Shown here piece after piece: positions 21,085 to 30,991 of a stretch of DNA of 64,000 nt; the stretch's first letter is position 1, and each line of letters begins with the position of its first letter. The notes under the pieces were generated by a model. That model was given only the letters and a program-made list of their open reading frames with translations. It was not told the DNA's origin and did not search any database. The translations under genes and the position numbers were made by a program. Source of the DNA: Ypsolopha sequella (taxonomy: Eukaryota; Arthropoda; Insecta; Lepidoptera; Ypsolophidae); contig OW203993.1 of assembly GCA_934047225.1 (NCBI GenBank), positions 30,208,069 through 30,272,068 of the forward strand, in the 5' to 3' direction.

Positions 21085-24000
21085 TTAACTCGGTAAACCA
21101 TATCTGTTTACCGGTTTTCTGACGCGGACTGGGTGAGTCCTCTCCCGTTCCCCACTATCTAGCCCTGCCCCCGCGGGCGTCAGGTCCGGCGAGCGAGTCG
21201 CGGGCGCAAGTGACGTCACCTCGCTCAACCGAGGCTCGCCCGCCGGGGTCGCCACTCCCGCGTGCTCCACCCCGCCCGCGGACACCACGGTCAACTCGCG
21301 ACACGAGCTCGCCGCCGCCGAGACAGGTGCCTGCCCCGCGTCTACGGTAGCAGGAGACTCCATTGGTGACTGAATCTGTTCCGGACAAATTACTGAACAT
21401 CGAGATCGTCGTTTTAATTGATCGATATGCCTGTGTACTAAGGACCCTTCGGAAGTTTTCACTGCATAATCGGCCACGCCCGCACGACCTACGACCGACC
21501 CTTCGGTCCATTTACGCCCTGGCCTGTAATCACGGAACCATACCTGTTCGCCTGTTTGTACTTCTCTCGACGTACCACCCGAGTATTTAACCTGCCTTTC
21601 CTGTTCCTTTTGTACTTTCGCATTCCTGTCTGGTTTCAAATTGTCTAACCTACTTCTTAAAGCTCGACCTTGCAGCAATTTAGCGGGACTGTCACCCGTC
21701 GTACTGTGCGGAGTATTATTATAATTGAGTAAATATCTACTGATAGCGATATCCACTCGTTTTTGCTCGTGGGTAGCTTTCTTAATGACCCTCTTTATTA
21801 TTTTAACTGCATTTTCAGCTGCTCCGTTCGAAGACGGATGAAATGGTGGGGAAAACATGTGACGCACCCCATTGTTTTTTAAAAACTCCTGAAAAGCAAA
21901 GCTGGAAAAAGGTGGTCCATTATCGCTGACTACCAATTTTGGGATCCCCCAACGGGCCCATGATTCACGCAATTTATCAATCGTACAGTCAGCCGTAGTC
22001 CTACTCATTTTATATACTTCGATCCATTTCGATCGTGCATCAATCGAAATGAGATAAACAATACCATCAATCGGACCCAGAAAATCTAAATGTATACGTT
22101 CGTAGGGTTGCACCGGCCATCTCCAGGGAGAGGGCGGTGCGGAGCGGGGCGCGGGGGCCACCGCCGCACGCACCGTGCACTCGCGACACCTCCGCTCGAT
22201 CTCTTCGTCTAACCCGGGCCACCACACGTAACTGCGGGCCATGGCTTTGGTCTTAGTTATGCCCATGTGTGCGTCATGTAATTCCCGTATCACTTCAGCC
22301 CTACACGACTCTGGAATAACTACACGATGTCCCCACATTACGCACCCTAACTCTTCGTATAATTCTTTACTTCTATTTAGGTATGGTTTCAATTGTTCAA
22401 TATCTACCGTCTCCGGCCAACCATCCCTAATGAAACTAAGAACCCGACTTAACATAGAATCACGGCTAGTATTTTTCCTAATACTCTCACTATTTAACAA
22501 TAAAGCATCCGATGCGAAATGTAAATATGACTGTTCGGGTATTTCTTTTATTTTTGTGTTATCGACCACCGGCAAACGTGATAACGCATCCGCGCTATTG
22601 TCACACGTGTTCACATACTGTATGTCGTAAACATACGCAGATAGGATAATAGACCATCGCACCATACGACTAGCAGCCATGGCGGGCACGCCTAATTTTG
22701 GACCAAAAATACTTACGAGCGGTTTATTATCGGTCCTCAATATAAAATGTCTTCCGTATAAATACTGATGAAATTTTTGCACCGAATATATGATCGCTAG
22801 AGCTTCCCTATGAATTTGCGAATAATTAGTTTCGGCCTCATTTAACTTGCGCGAAATATACGCGACCGGCCGTTCCCGGCCCTGCTCGTCCGGCTGGCTG
22901 AGCACTCCGGCGACTCCGCGGCCCGACGCGTCACACGTGAGCACCAGAGGGCGCTGGGGATCGTAGTGCGTGAGAACTTCACTACTTAACAACAATTTTT
23001 TTACTTGTTTGACTGCCCGAGTGCATTCAGCACTCCAAAACCATGCTTTACCCTTTTTTAACAACGCGTAAAGTGGATGTAAAACGTCACTAAAATTCTT
23101 TACAAACTTCGCATAAAAGTTTATCATTCCTAAAAAGGCTCGTAATTCCGTAACATTCCCCGGGCATGGCATATCTTTAATCGCAGTAAGTTTACTCGGA
23201 TCTGATCTAATTCCATGCTTGTTAATAATGAAGCCCAGGTACTTAACTTCATCGACCAGAAACTCGCACTTTTGTTTTTTAACCTTTAAACCGTTTTTAT
23301 CCAATATGTCTAAAACCTTATTTATTGTATCTAAGTGAGAACGTTCATCTTTTCCATAGCACAGTACATCTTCCAGAAAAACCTTGCAATTAGGTACATC
23401 TTTAAATAGATTTGATAAAATCCTTTGAAAAATGCCTGGGGATGAAGCTAGACCATACACCAAACGATTGTATCTAAATAAACCCCTGTGGGTATTGATC
23501 ACGGTGTACTCCTTCGTGTCATCTAAACAGATCTGATTGTAAGATTGTATTAAATCTATTTTGGAAAACTTTTCACTACCAGCCAGGTCCGCAAAAAGGT
23601 CCTCAACCCTCGGAATAGGATATCGATCAATCATTAAAACGGAATTCAATGTTACCTTGAAATCCGCACAGATACGTAAGGCACCATCTTTCTTATTCAC
23701 TGGCACCAATGGAGTAGCCCAATCCGAACATTCTACCGGCTCTATGACACCGTCCCGTAGCATGGCATCCAGCTCGGCGTCGACGCGCTCGCGCAGCGCG
23801 AAGGGTAGCGGGCGCGCGCGGTGGAACACCGGCGAGGCACCCTCGCGCAGCCGCAGCCGTGCCGTGCCGCCCGTGTACCGCCCCAGTCCGCCGTCCAACA
23901 CATGTTTATATCTGAAGAGGATACCATCAAGATTCTTACAATCACTGTTATAATTTAAATTGTCAAGGCGATCAAAACCAAAAGTTGGAATTGTTACCGA

Positions 24001-25209
24001 TAATTCCGTCAACCATTGCCGTCCAATCAGAGAGGTTACACCTTTATCAATAACAAACAAGTCCAAAGCCAACTTTTTGTCGCCATATTCTACCCACGGG
24101 CGAATAATTCCTAATGGCCTTACACGACTACCATCATAAAATTTAAACACTAGACTACTAGGTTTCAGTTCTAGATGTTTGAAATATTTTTCGTAGGTTC
24201 TTAAACTAATGCAGGAACTGGCCGCTCCGGTGTCACACTCCATAATTAACTCGTGGTTATCTACTTTGACAGGTAAGCTTACCGGCTTGTACGCCTTTAG
24301 TGACATTTGATAAATAGGTTCTTCATCAGATTCCGACTGATCGCCGCCTTGCTCAACGTAGTGAGTGCGCCCCGTGCGCGAGCCCGCGCTTGGACCGGGA
24401 CCCCACCGGCCACCGGCACCTGCAGCACTGCGACCGCCACGTCCTCCTGACCACTTCGTACACATTTTTCTTAAATGTCCCGTTTTTTGACACTTGCTGC
24501 ACTTGTACTTGATAAAGCGACAGGTATTTGTCGCATGATTATTACCACAACATTCGCATGCATCCATGCGTGACGAAAGTTGTTGTTTCTCTGAGCCACC
24601 GCTCGACTGCGACGTTGCCATCTTGTAAACCGGCTCGTTTCTGTCGACACCGCCCGCCGCGGTAACCGTTGCCGCGCTCGACCTAGAAATGCCCTCCACA
24701 GCCGCTGCATCCCGCTCGGCTGCTTCCAAAGAACATGCCAATGACACCGCTCTTGTGAACTTCACATTTTCTTCGGAGAAAAGTCTTTGTCGGATAAGGT
24801 CACTAGACAAACCACACACAAATTGGTCACGTAAATTGTCATCCAATGCACTGCCGAACTCACAAAAACTCGAAAGCTTTTTCAACTCCGCCACGTATTG
24901 TTTGATTGATTCCCCACTAGCTTGCCGCCTTAGACGAAAACGAAATCTCTCAGCAAGTTGTGAAGGTTTGGGTTGGAGATGTTCTTTCATAACCGCCAGT
25001 AGATCCTCGAACTTCTGTTCCGCCGGAAGCTTCGGACTGACCAGGTTCACCATCAGTTCGTATGCATCATCGCCCACAGCAGCAATTAACGTGGCAGTCT
25101 TTAAGGCCTCCTCGATCTTATTCGCCTTGAAATAGGCGTTCAAACGGTCACAATAAAATGTCCAATTGCCGTTTTCGATGTTAAATTCGCCAATTTTTCC
25201 CACCGACAT
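21085..25209 (-). CDS. Gypsy B gag-pol polyprotein with altered RT active site
   Basis: One uninterrupted frame; I place the start at the ATG at 25209 (MSVGKIGEF), giving about 1374 residues, because the longer open frame to 25308 would translate the LTR and primer site. Order: gag; zinc knuckles CECCGNNHATNTC and CSKCQKTGHLRKMC near 220-245; protease ECDTGAASS near 325; reverse transcriptase; RNase H TCDASGRGV near 755; integrase HHCC finger near 980-1010 and core SDNGPPFSS near 1090. At about residue 612 the catalytic YLDD motif reads FLED (Glu codon at 23371-23373), a change expected to cripple polymerisation. No other lesion is seen. The C-terminal tail is alanine- and glycine-rich. Copies may still be mobilised by related elements. 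Confidence 0.88.
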   Translation of the reverse strand: MSVGKIGEFNIENGNWTFYCDRLNAYFKANKIEEALKTATLIAAVGDDAYELMVNLVSPKLPAEQKFEDLLAVMKEHLQPKPSQLAERFRFRLRRQASGESIKQYVAELKKLSSFCEFGSALDDNLRDQFVCGLSSDLIRQRLFSEENVKFTRAVSLACSLEAAERDAAAVEGISRSSAATVTAAGGVDRNEPVYKMATSQSSGGSEKQQLSSRMDACECCGNNHATNTCRFIKYKCSKCQKTGHLRKMCTKWSGGRGGRSAAGAGGRWGPGPSAGSRTGRTHYVEQGGDQSESDEEPIYQMSLKAYKPVSLPVKVDNHELIMECDTGAASSCISLRTYEKYFKHLELKPSSLVFKFYDGSRVRPLGIIRPWVEYGDKKLALDLFVIDKGVTSLIGRQWLTELSVTIPTFGFDRLDNLNYNSDCKNLDGILFRYKHVLDGGLGRYTGGTARLRLREGASPVFHRARPLPFALRERVDAELDAMLRDGVIEPVECSDWATPLVPVNKKDGALRICADFKVTLNSVLMIDRYPIPRVEDLFADLAGSEKFSKIDLIQSYNQICLDDTKEYTVINTHRGLFRYNRLVYGLASSPGIFQRILSNLFKDVPNCKVFLEDVLCYGKDERSHLDTINKVLDILDKNGLKVKKQKCEFLVDEVKYLGFIINKHGIRSDPSKLTAIKDMPCPGNVTELRAFLGMINFYAKFVKNFSDVLHPLYALLKKGKAWFWSAECTRAVKQVKKLLLSSEVLTHYDPQRPLVLTCDASGRGVAGVLSQPDEQGRERPVAYISRKLNEAETNYSQIHREALAIIYSVQKFHQYLYGRHFILRTDNKPLVSIFGPKLGVPAMAASRMVRWSIILSAYVYDIQYVNTCDNSADALSRLPVVDNTKIKEIPEQSYLHFASDALLLNSESIRKNTSRDSMLSRVLSFIRDGWPETVDIEQLKPYLNRSKELYEELGCVMWGHRVVIPESCRAEVIRELHDAHMGITKTKAMARSYVWWPGLDEEIERRCRECTVRAAVAPAPRSAPPSPWRWPVQPYERIHLDFLGPIDGIVYLISIDARSKWIEVYKMSRTTADCTIDKLRESWARWGIPKLVVSDNGPPFSSFAFQEFLKNNGVRHMFSPPFHPSSNGAAENAVKIIKRVIKKATHEQKRVDIAISRYLLNYNNTPHSTTGDSPAKLLQGRALRSRLDNLKPDRNAKVQKEQERQVKYSGGTSREVQTGEQVWFRDYRPGRKWTEGSVVGRAGVADYAVKTSEGSLVHRHIDQLKRRSRCSVICPEQIQSPMESPATVDAGQAPVSAAASSCRELTVVSAGGVEHAGVATPAGEPRLSEVTSLAPATRSPDLTPAGAGLDSGERERTHPVRVRKPVNRYGLPS

Positions 25210-25274
25210 CTTCACCGTAAAAAAAACGCAATGTGGCCCACACAACACACCAATTTTACTCCTCGTCGCCAAAT

Positions 25275-25367
25275 AGTCTATAAGTACACGGGATAGTGAA
25301 GAAAACACTGGAGCTTGATCAACGGTATAATCTCGACTGAAGAGTGAACCTACCTACATATAGCACA
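25275..25367 (-). repeat. Gypsy B 5' LTR
   Basis: The 93-bp upstream LTR in element orientation, 92 of 93 positions identical to its partner by eye. The target duplication GTATGT follows directly. Confidence 0.85.
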
Positions 25368-26221
25368 GTATGTATAACCGTTCTAACGATAGAGGCTTTG
25401 TTATAATAATCTGTGCTTTGGGTAAGGAACCCTAAAACACATTTAGTCTCTTTAAGAAGAGAAATGTCAACATTTGGTAAATAAGTCGCTATTAAACCGG
25501 ATAAGTGCAAGTCGGACTCGCTCACGAAGGGTTCCGTACTACCATCACACAATATGGGTACGAAACCCCAAACCATTATGGTAAATACCAACAATAAAGA
25601 TGACATAGCAACATAAAGGTGACAAAAAACAAGACGCTAAAATGGTAGCGCCTGACAAACAAATCAGCACCTTTTGAATAAGGAACTCTAACATTTTTCT
25701 GCCCAAAATTGTTGTATTATAAAGATAGAGCTGAAACAAATAACGTCGAATAATTGGACCCCCCTTGGATTTCCATTTCATATTATTATTTGCCGTGATA
25801 GAGGACAAAGTAACATATATTATGTGAAAATATTTACGCGCTATATTCACCTATAACGGCTGAAGCTGTAGACCCCTGTGATAGATGGATAGACAGCGGA
25901 GGCTTAGTAATAGGGTCACGGAATCTTAGGATACGGAACCCTAAAAATCAAGGTAAAAGGTTATTTATCCAGTAAAGCTTACAGGAAAAATAAAGCTGCT
26001 AATGTTGTATTATTTGTATATGCATCCTCTATGATGTAGGTATAATGAAATGTCTTTGTACTCGTTAGTCATTGAATAAAGACCAGGTTTAGACATAATA
26101 ATGTACTCTGTGGTTTAGACTGACAAACCTGCCTTTCACTTCATGGTCAAAAGAAATATTAACCTGCCTGTTGCATCTAATCGTGGATAATAATAATAAT
26201 AACTTACCGTAAAAATGAATA

Positions 26222-26737
26222 TTGCAATGTAGCCTGAAATATTGTCCACACCTAGTTGTCCCTATACCTGGAGATGGTTTATGTTGGTTCCATTCTTTGT
26301 CATTCTCTATGTATGAGAACATTGAGCCGTCGTATGACATTAGGTTTGCGGTAGTCGAGTATGTGGAAGCGCATTGGGATGAAATGCAACTTTATACGTG
26401 TGACGAGCGTGGAGACACATTAACGCTGACCTGTACTCGACAGCAATGATGAAAACTACCACCTACGGTTCCGTATCCGAACTTATGGGAGCCACTTCTT
26501 TGTATCCATTTACTTTCGATGTTTACAAAAATGACCGTTTGAGAGGATCATTTAGTGGCGATCCTGGGACACCAGTGAAACGTTTACAATTCTCTGGTAG
26601 TTTCTTAGGTGGTCATTATGAAGTGCTCCTTCCCGATACTAGTTTCTCTGGAGTATGTCCAAATGATCAGTAAAAGGGAGTGGGCCGAGATATTACCCGA
26701 GAAGAAAAAAAGGAGGACTACCTACAAAAAGAAATGA
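26222..26737 (+). pseudogene. OTU-type cysteine protease fragment, frameshifted
   Basis: The first frame contains PIPGDGLCWFHSLSFSM, the OTU motif with catalytic Cys (GDGxC), then VVEYVEAHWDEM. After a frameshift near 26446 the protein continues with TYGSVSELMGATSLYPF and GGHYEVLLP, which carries the catalytic His. A further shift leads to a basic tail, KREWAEILPEKKRRTTYKKK, ending with TGA at 26735-26737. OTU proteases cleave ubiquitin chains; in insect genomes such domains are also carried by transposons. At least two frame changes make it a pseudogene. The stop sits three bases before the fold-back element at 26741. Confidence 0.72.
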
Positions 26738-26740
26738 GAT

Positions 26741-27359
26741 CCCATCAAAAACATAAAATGTACAAAAATGTCGAGTCTCGCAATGCAATCTTTCCACCGT
26801 AAAAAGTTGTGAGATCTTATGTAAAGCCAAGTCTGTTATTATAGTTTGTATGGAAGCACCTTTTCATTTTAGTTAGTATGGGAGCACCTATTGAACAAAT
26901 GTATCATTAATTGTTTCCTAATTAGTTACCTACCAACATTAAGTGACTGTATTAATATTAGTCATCTTTATTTCTCTAATAAAATATAGTGACTTGGCAA
27001 TCGCAGAGCACAAATAAAGCGCTGATGCGTAGAAATATCTTCTCAATTCGCTAACAAATTGGTATTAGGTAGATATGTTGTATATGTTGCTGTGCGATTG
27101 CGAAGTCACTATATTTTATTATAGAAATAAAGATGACTAATATTAATACAGTCACTTAATGTTGGTAGGTAACTAATTAGGAAACAATTAATGATACATT
27201 TGTTCAATAGGTGCTCCCATACTAACTAAAATGAAAAGGTGCTTCCATACAAACTAGAATAACAGACTTGGCTTTACATAAGATCTCACAACTTTTTACG
27301 GTGGAAAGATTGCATTGCGAGACTCGACATTTTTGTACATTTTATGTTTTTGATGGGAT
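26741..27359. mobile_element. Fold-back (long inverted repeat) element, 619 bp
   Basis: Left arm 26741-27012 and right arm 27091-27359 are near-perfect complements (about 270 bp each), separated by a spacer of about 78 bp. The termini are ATCCCATCAAAAACATAAAA and its complement. The interior is non-coding. This is a MITE or fold-back type element. No clear target duplication is seen, so the superfamily is unknown. Confidence 0.88.
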
Positions 27360-28928
27360 TTTGTTTTACTAGATGTCAAAGATATCCCCTACATCCCCTA
27401 TTTAATTTTAATTATTCAGTAATCACATCAGTAGGTTCTTCGTTTGATTAGACTAGATAACTGATCATAATATAACTTAGGTATGTATATAAGACCACTA
27501 AATTTATATTTTTCCGTTTTAACTATAATTTGTTCGACTTGAAGAGGAAGTACTAATATAATAATATCATCATAATTTGCCTTTTCCTTTGTTTCTCAAG
27601 AATTTTACTTTGTATGTATTTTTTTCAGAAACATCAAACACCTGTCCTATGTAGTATTTCACCCTTTTTTCTAATACGAATTTAACTAAAACATATGAGT
27701 CAATATGCATTATTCAAATCCAATATCTCTTCATCATCATTTTCTACATCACTTGAATCTGTATCCCCCTCTTTCAGGTTATCTTCTAGAAAATCCTACC
27801 CATATGAAGAGTCATGCACGGAATAGTTTTCGTCTTCCTCTTCACTATCCTCACGCATTAGGTACCCTTTTTCTTTGGTATAGCTTTTTCTGCTCGTTTG
27901 CATCTTCATTGCTGTGAAATTCTTCAAATTTATTGTATAATTCTGCACCGTTTATGGATTTTTTTTCCTGATCATTATTTCCATAATACTCTCATCGAGG
28001 CTGTCAGAATTGATGTCATATATATTTCTAATGTTATCCAAGTTATAATTACTTGGAACATAATCGTCAATTCGTCTGTGCCATTTCAAAACCTAGCAAG
28101 GGCCTCTGGACAAATTTTACAGGAGAGCTAAAAAACGGTTTGGTCACTTTCATTTGACTAAAACTATGAGACAGAGCTGAACGAGAGTAAGCTCAAAAGA
28201 AGCGGCAGATTCTTGGCGTGCCATAGAATACATTTTATCTATCTACGACCGATATCTTAGGTGTAATGCACATATGAATGCACGTACTTGGTAACAAATG
28301 GTTGTCTGATACTTAAACGGCCGTCAATGACCATTTGATAACCTAGTAAGTGCTCTTACTAGGTTATAATTTAGTTTTGTTAAACCGCTAACCTTTGCAA
28401 TTACATTTTCATAAACCTAGCAACTACAACCTGATTAAATTAACCTAATATATAGGATGATTTATTTGTAGAATAATTGGATCCTGTTAAGCAGAAGTAT
28501 TCCAACCCACAAGTCATTACTTTTGAGATAATGAAGTTTGAAGTTTGGGTTGGTACTGCTCTGTGGTTTTGTTCGTGAGTATTGAACTTAATAGTCTTCA
28601 TAAATAAATAATTTTGTGTTGTTTAATTAAGTCACGCAATATTTATGATGCAAGTTATACTTTTCGAGTTATTTAGGAAAAATATGATTTGGAATGTTTC
28701 TGCTAAATTGCAATTATATCATAACATAAAATATCATAACAAAGTTTTTTCAACAGAAACAATCCAACTGAAGAAATTATAAGAGAACTGCTAGAAAATT
28801 TAAAAAAAATCTCAAAATCAATTATTAGTTTAAATTAAAATATGGTTATTATCGTACTTCATTGTTTAATCGTTATTATAGTACCGTACCCAGGCTCCTC
28901 GTTATTTGTAGTGTTCCATATTTTTGTA
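27360..28928. other. AT-rich; eroded minus-strand coding traces; CCTAGTAAG palindrome
   Basis: Between about 27700 and 28110 the minus strand gives acidic pieces such as EEEDENYSVHDSS and GDTDSSDVENDDEE, broken by many stops. They resemble the acidic N terminus of some transposases but cannot be assigned. At 28345-28372 the sequence AACCTAGTAAG and its complement form a hairpin with a 4-base loop; related CCTAG motifs lie at 28091 and near 54560-54600. The rest shows nothing. Confidence 0.35.
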
Positions 28929-30778
28929 CAGTGCGGTCCAAACAACTAGATAGGCCTGAAGTTGGCGCGCTGGGCGTGGCGCAGATGTACAGTGGGGCAA
29001 AGATATATGTCTGAAAAAAAGTAAAACACCTAATTTGTCAGTAATATTGTTTATTAAGTAGAAAGAGGTACAACACCCTCGATAAAATCGTATGCAGATG
29101 TGCTTGAGCACGGCATGACGTCCATGCCATCCTTGTCGCACTCTTCACTTGAATCTGCCTCTTCTTCTAATTCTTCCTCACTAGAGCTTTCTTCCTCACT
29201 GCCACTGACGTGAAAGATTATATTATGATCTTCAGTTAGTGCGTCTATGACGTGATCACTCTTTTTATACTCTTCCTCGTTCTTTTTTATCTTTTCACAT
29301 AATTTAGACCAGTCTGGCTTACCCATGTTATTCACTTTTTCTTTTATAAGGTCCATAACTTTTTGCGTATTCCAGTCAACATTTTTTTTTGCAACGTGGC
29401 CTTTTATCGCTGCCCAAGCCATTTCAATCGGGTTCAAGTCGGGGTGATACGGAGGGAGTCTTAGCACCGAGTGATTATTTTCTGCTAAAATGCGGTCTAT
29501 GTTATATTTTTTGTGTTGTTCCTTGTTTATGGAAATTAATCTGTATAATTGCGGCTTTAGCATTGCCTGGTCAAAGAGTATGCCTTTTTCGCGAAGCCAC
29601 GATTGCATATCCGACTTTCGAGAGCTGGAAGTTGGGGCTTGATCTTCCAGTTTATTGTGGTACGATGCGTTATCTATAACCACAACTGAATTTGGGGGGA
29701 GATTCGGCATCAGTTGCGTTCTCAGCCATTTCTCATAATTATGAAAATTCATATTATCATGGTAATCCCCCGACTTTGTGCCTGCCTTAAACATAAGCAG
29801 GCCATTTGGTACAAAACCATCTTCTGAACCAGCATGTACTATAACAACTCGTTGCCCTTTAGATATTTTCTTTTTTATGCCTTTGGTCGAACCATCGCCC
29901 CATGACATGGTGCTTGTGTGAGTGGAGTCGACGTATGACTCATCTGTATATACTATCGGTCTTTTCTCTGCCCGAAATGCCGTGATTTTTTCTAAAAATT
30001 CGATTCTTTTGAGGCGTATGTTGGTTTGCTCAATCAGAAGCTTTCTGTTGTTCTCTGTTCTTCTCCACTGAAATCCCAAATCTTTTAGGATTCGCTTGAC
30101 GCTGGTAGCCGAGCCTTGAAAATTTATATCAGACTTTAATTTTTTCAAGATACCCTTAACTGTTGGCAACTCTTTTTCTGTGTTGTGGAAATTGTGCACG
30201 CATCTTTTTACAACACCTTTGTCAAAATTGTCAATTCCCGTGACCTTCTTTTTCCCTGACCTCTTCTTACCAGGCGTACGGAATACTGTAAGAAGATCGG
30301 ATGTGTTTGCTTCTGCAGCAACTCTGCGCACCGTTGATATTGAGACTCCACATGCGACCGCCACTCTTTTTTTTACATTTTGTAGTGCCACTTTGATTCC
30401 TTCTTCACTTTCCTTTTTCATGAATTGAAAAACGTCGAAAATAATTTTCCGTGCTTGCCGGCGTAAGACGGTATTCCGTCCAGACATCGTAACAACACAA
30501 ATAACAAAAAAACAATAACAATCAGGAAACTTAACAAAATGACAATAACAATGCGATGCGCGACTGTACTTTTGCAGCGAATGCAAACGTGTGCGTGCGT
30601 ACGAACAGTGAGACAGACACTGACGCACAAGAATCATGGCGAGCGCGGTGTGGGGCCGGAGTGAGAGGGGGTGCGCTCTGCCGTCCCACACCGTCCTCAT
30701 TCCGCTGATACCTGTTTTTTTGTTATTGCGACGCGAAGCGCTGCAACTCAGGCCTATCTAGTTGTTTGGACCGCACTG
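28929..30778 (-). mobile_element. Tc1/mariner-type transposon with DD82E transposase, TA target
   Basis: An 1850-bp element with 32-bp perfect inverted ends starting CAGTGCGGTCCAAACAACTA, flanked on both sides by TA (28927-28928 and 30779-30780). One intact transposase frame lies inside on the minus strand. TIRs, target duplication and an open frame make this a candidate autonomous copy. Catalytic spacing of 82 residues places it with the DD82E group, which I recall as having been named Sailor. That assignment rests on spacing alone. Confidence 0.92.
29054..30487 (-). CDS. IS630-Tc1-mariner superfamily transposase, DD82E
   Basis: About 477 residues from the ATG at 30487 (MSGRNTVLRRQ); the open frame extends upstream to 30700, but that part has no domain character. 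The N terminus has a helix-turn-helix (CGVSISTVRRVAAEA). The DDE core has YTDESYVDS near residue 180, VVVIDNASYH near 270 and PDLNPIEMAWA near 353. The second Asp and the Glu are separated by 82 residues, against 34 in typical Tc1 elements; the extra segment contains a lysine-rich stretch and QSWLREKG. The C-terminal 60 residues are strongly acidic (EEESSSEEELEEEADSSEE). The enzyme would cut and paste the surrounding element. No stop or frameshift is present. Confidence 0.92.
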   Translation of the reverse strand: MSGRNTVLRRQARKIIFDVFQFMKKESEEGIKVALQNVKKRVAVACGVSISTVRRVAAEANTSDLLTVFRTPGKKRSGKKKVTGIDNFDKGVVKRCVHNFHNTEKELPTVKGILKKLKSDINFQGSATSVKRILKDLGFQWRRTENNRKLLIEQTNIRLKRIEFLEKITAFRAEKRPIVYTDESYVDSTHTSTMSWGDGSTKGIKKKISKGQRVVIVHAGSEDGFVPNGLLMFKAGTKSGDYHDNMNFHNYEKWLRTQLMPNLPPNSVVVIDNASYHNKLEDQAPTSSSRKSDMQSWLREKGILFDQAMLKPQLYRLISINKEQHKKYNIDRILAENNHSVLRLPPYHPDLNPIEMAWAAIKGHVAKKNVDWNTQKVMDLIKEKVNNMGKPDWSKLCEKIKKNEEEYKKSDHVIDALTEDHNIIFHVSGSEEESSSEEELEEEADSSEECDKDGMDVMPCSSTSAYDFIEGVVPLST

Positions 30779-30991
30779 TACTAGTGCATGGGGCTCTCAA
30801 TTTATTATCATCATTATCTTTCAATATATTAAGTACAGTAAAAATCTTTGATCAGGTATCTAGAACAAAAACTATTTTAGGAACGCAAAATTTTAATAAA
30901 CCTTTTCAAAGCTAAACTTACAAACTAGGTATACTTCACAACGAAAAAATAACCACTTAGCTCAGTCTTCAAACAATAAAGTTACATCGAA
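30779..30991. other. 3' flank of gene A, no separate feature
   Basis: Short AT-rich stretch between the Tc1/mariner-type element and the last recognisable codon of gene A. I see no obvious minus-strand AATAAA in it. Confidence 0.35.

Larger units (their letters stand above)
20678..25367 (-). mobile_element. Ty3/Gypsy LTR retrotransposon B, 93-bp LTRs, TSD GTATGT
   Basis: The 4690-bp element is read on the minus strand. Both LTRs are 93 bp and differ at one position (ATGTCG versus ATCTCG). GTATGT flanks both ends (20672-20677 and 25368-25373), and an uninterrupted copy of the target exists in the neighbouring tandem unit near 20241, confirming the boundaries. On the minus strand the 5' LTR is followed by TTTGGCGACGAGGAG, a likely primer-binding site, and the 3' LTR is preceded by the purine-rich AAGAGTGGAGGAT. 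LTRs this short are unusual for Gypsy elements. Confidence 0.9.
20008..25940. repeat. Tandem array of ~395-bp units, split by Gypsy B
   Basis: Units begin at about 20008, 20406 and 25494, each opening with a variant of GACTCGC...AAGGGTTCCGTAC and closing with ACGGAACCCT. Unit 2 runs 20406-20677, then 25374-25493 after the 4.7-kb Gypsy insertion. Correcting for the insertion gives periods of about 398 and 392 bp. Units also contain the inverted pair GGGTTCCGTA/TACGGAACCC, so each could fold. Unit 3 decays towards 25940. The family has the look of a repeat dispersed in lepidopteran genomes, which is recalled rather than tested. Confidence 0.75.

Noticed and set aside
25210..25308. Extended N terminus of the Gypsy B polyprotein
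   Set aside because: It would translate the 5' LTR and primer-binding site; the ATG at 25209 opens the recognisable gag.
30488..30700. Extended N terminus of the DD82E transposase
   Set aside because: The extra 71 codons are cysteine-rich leader without domain character; the ATG at 30487 precedes the helix-turn-helix.
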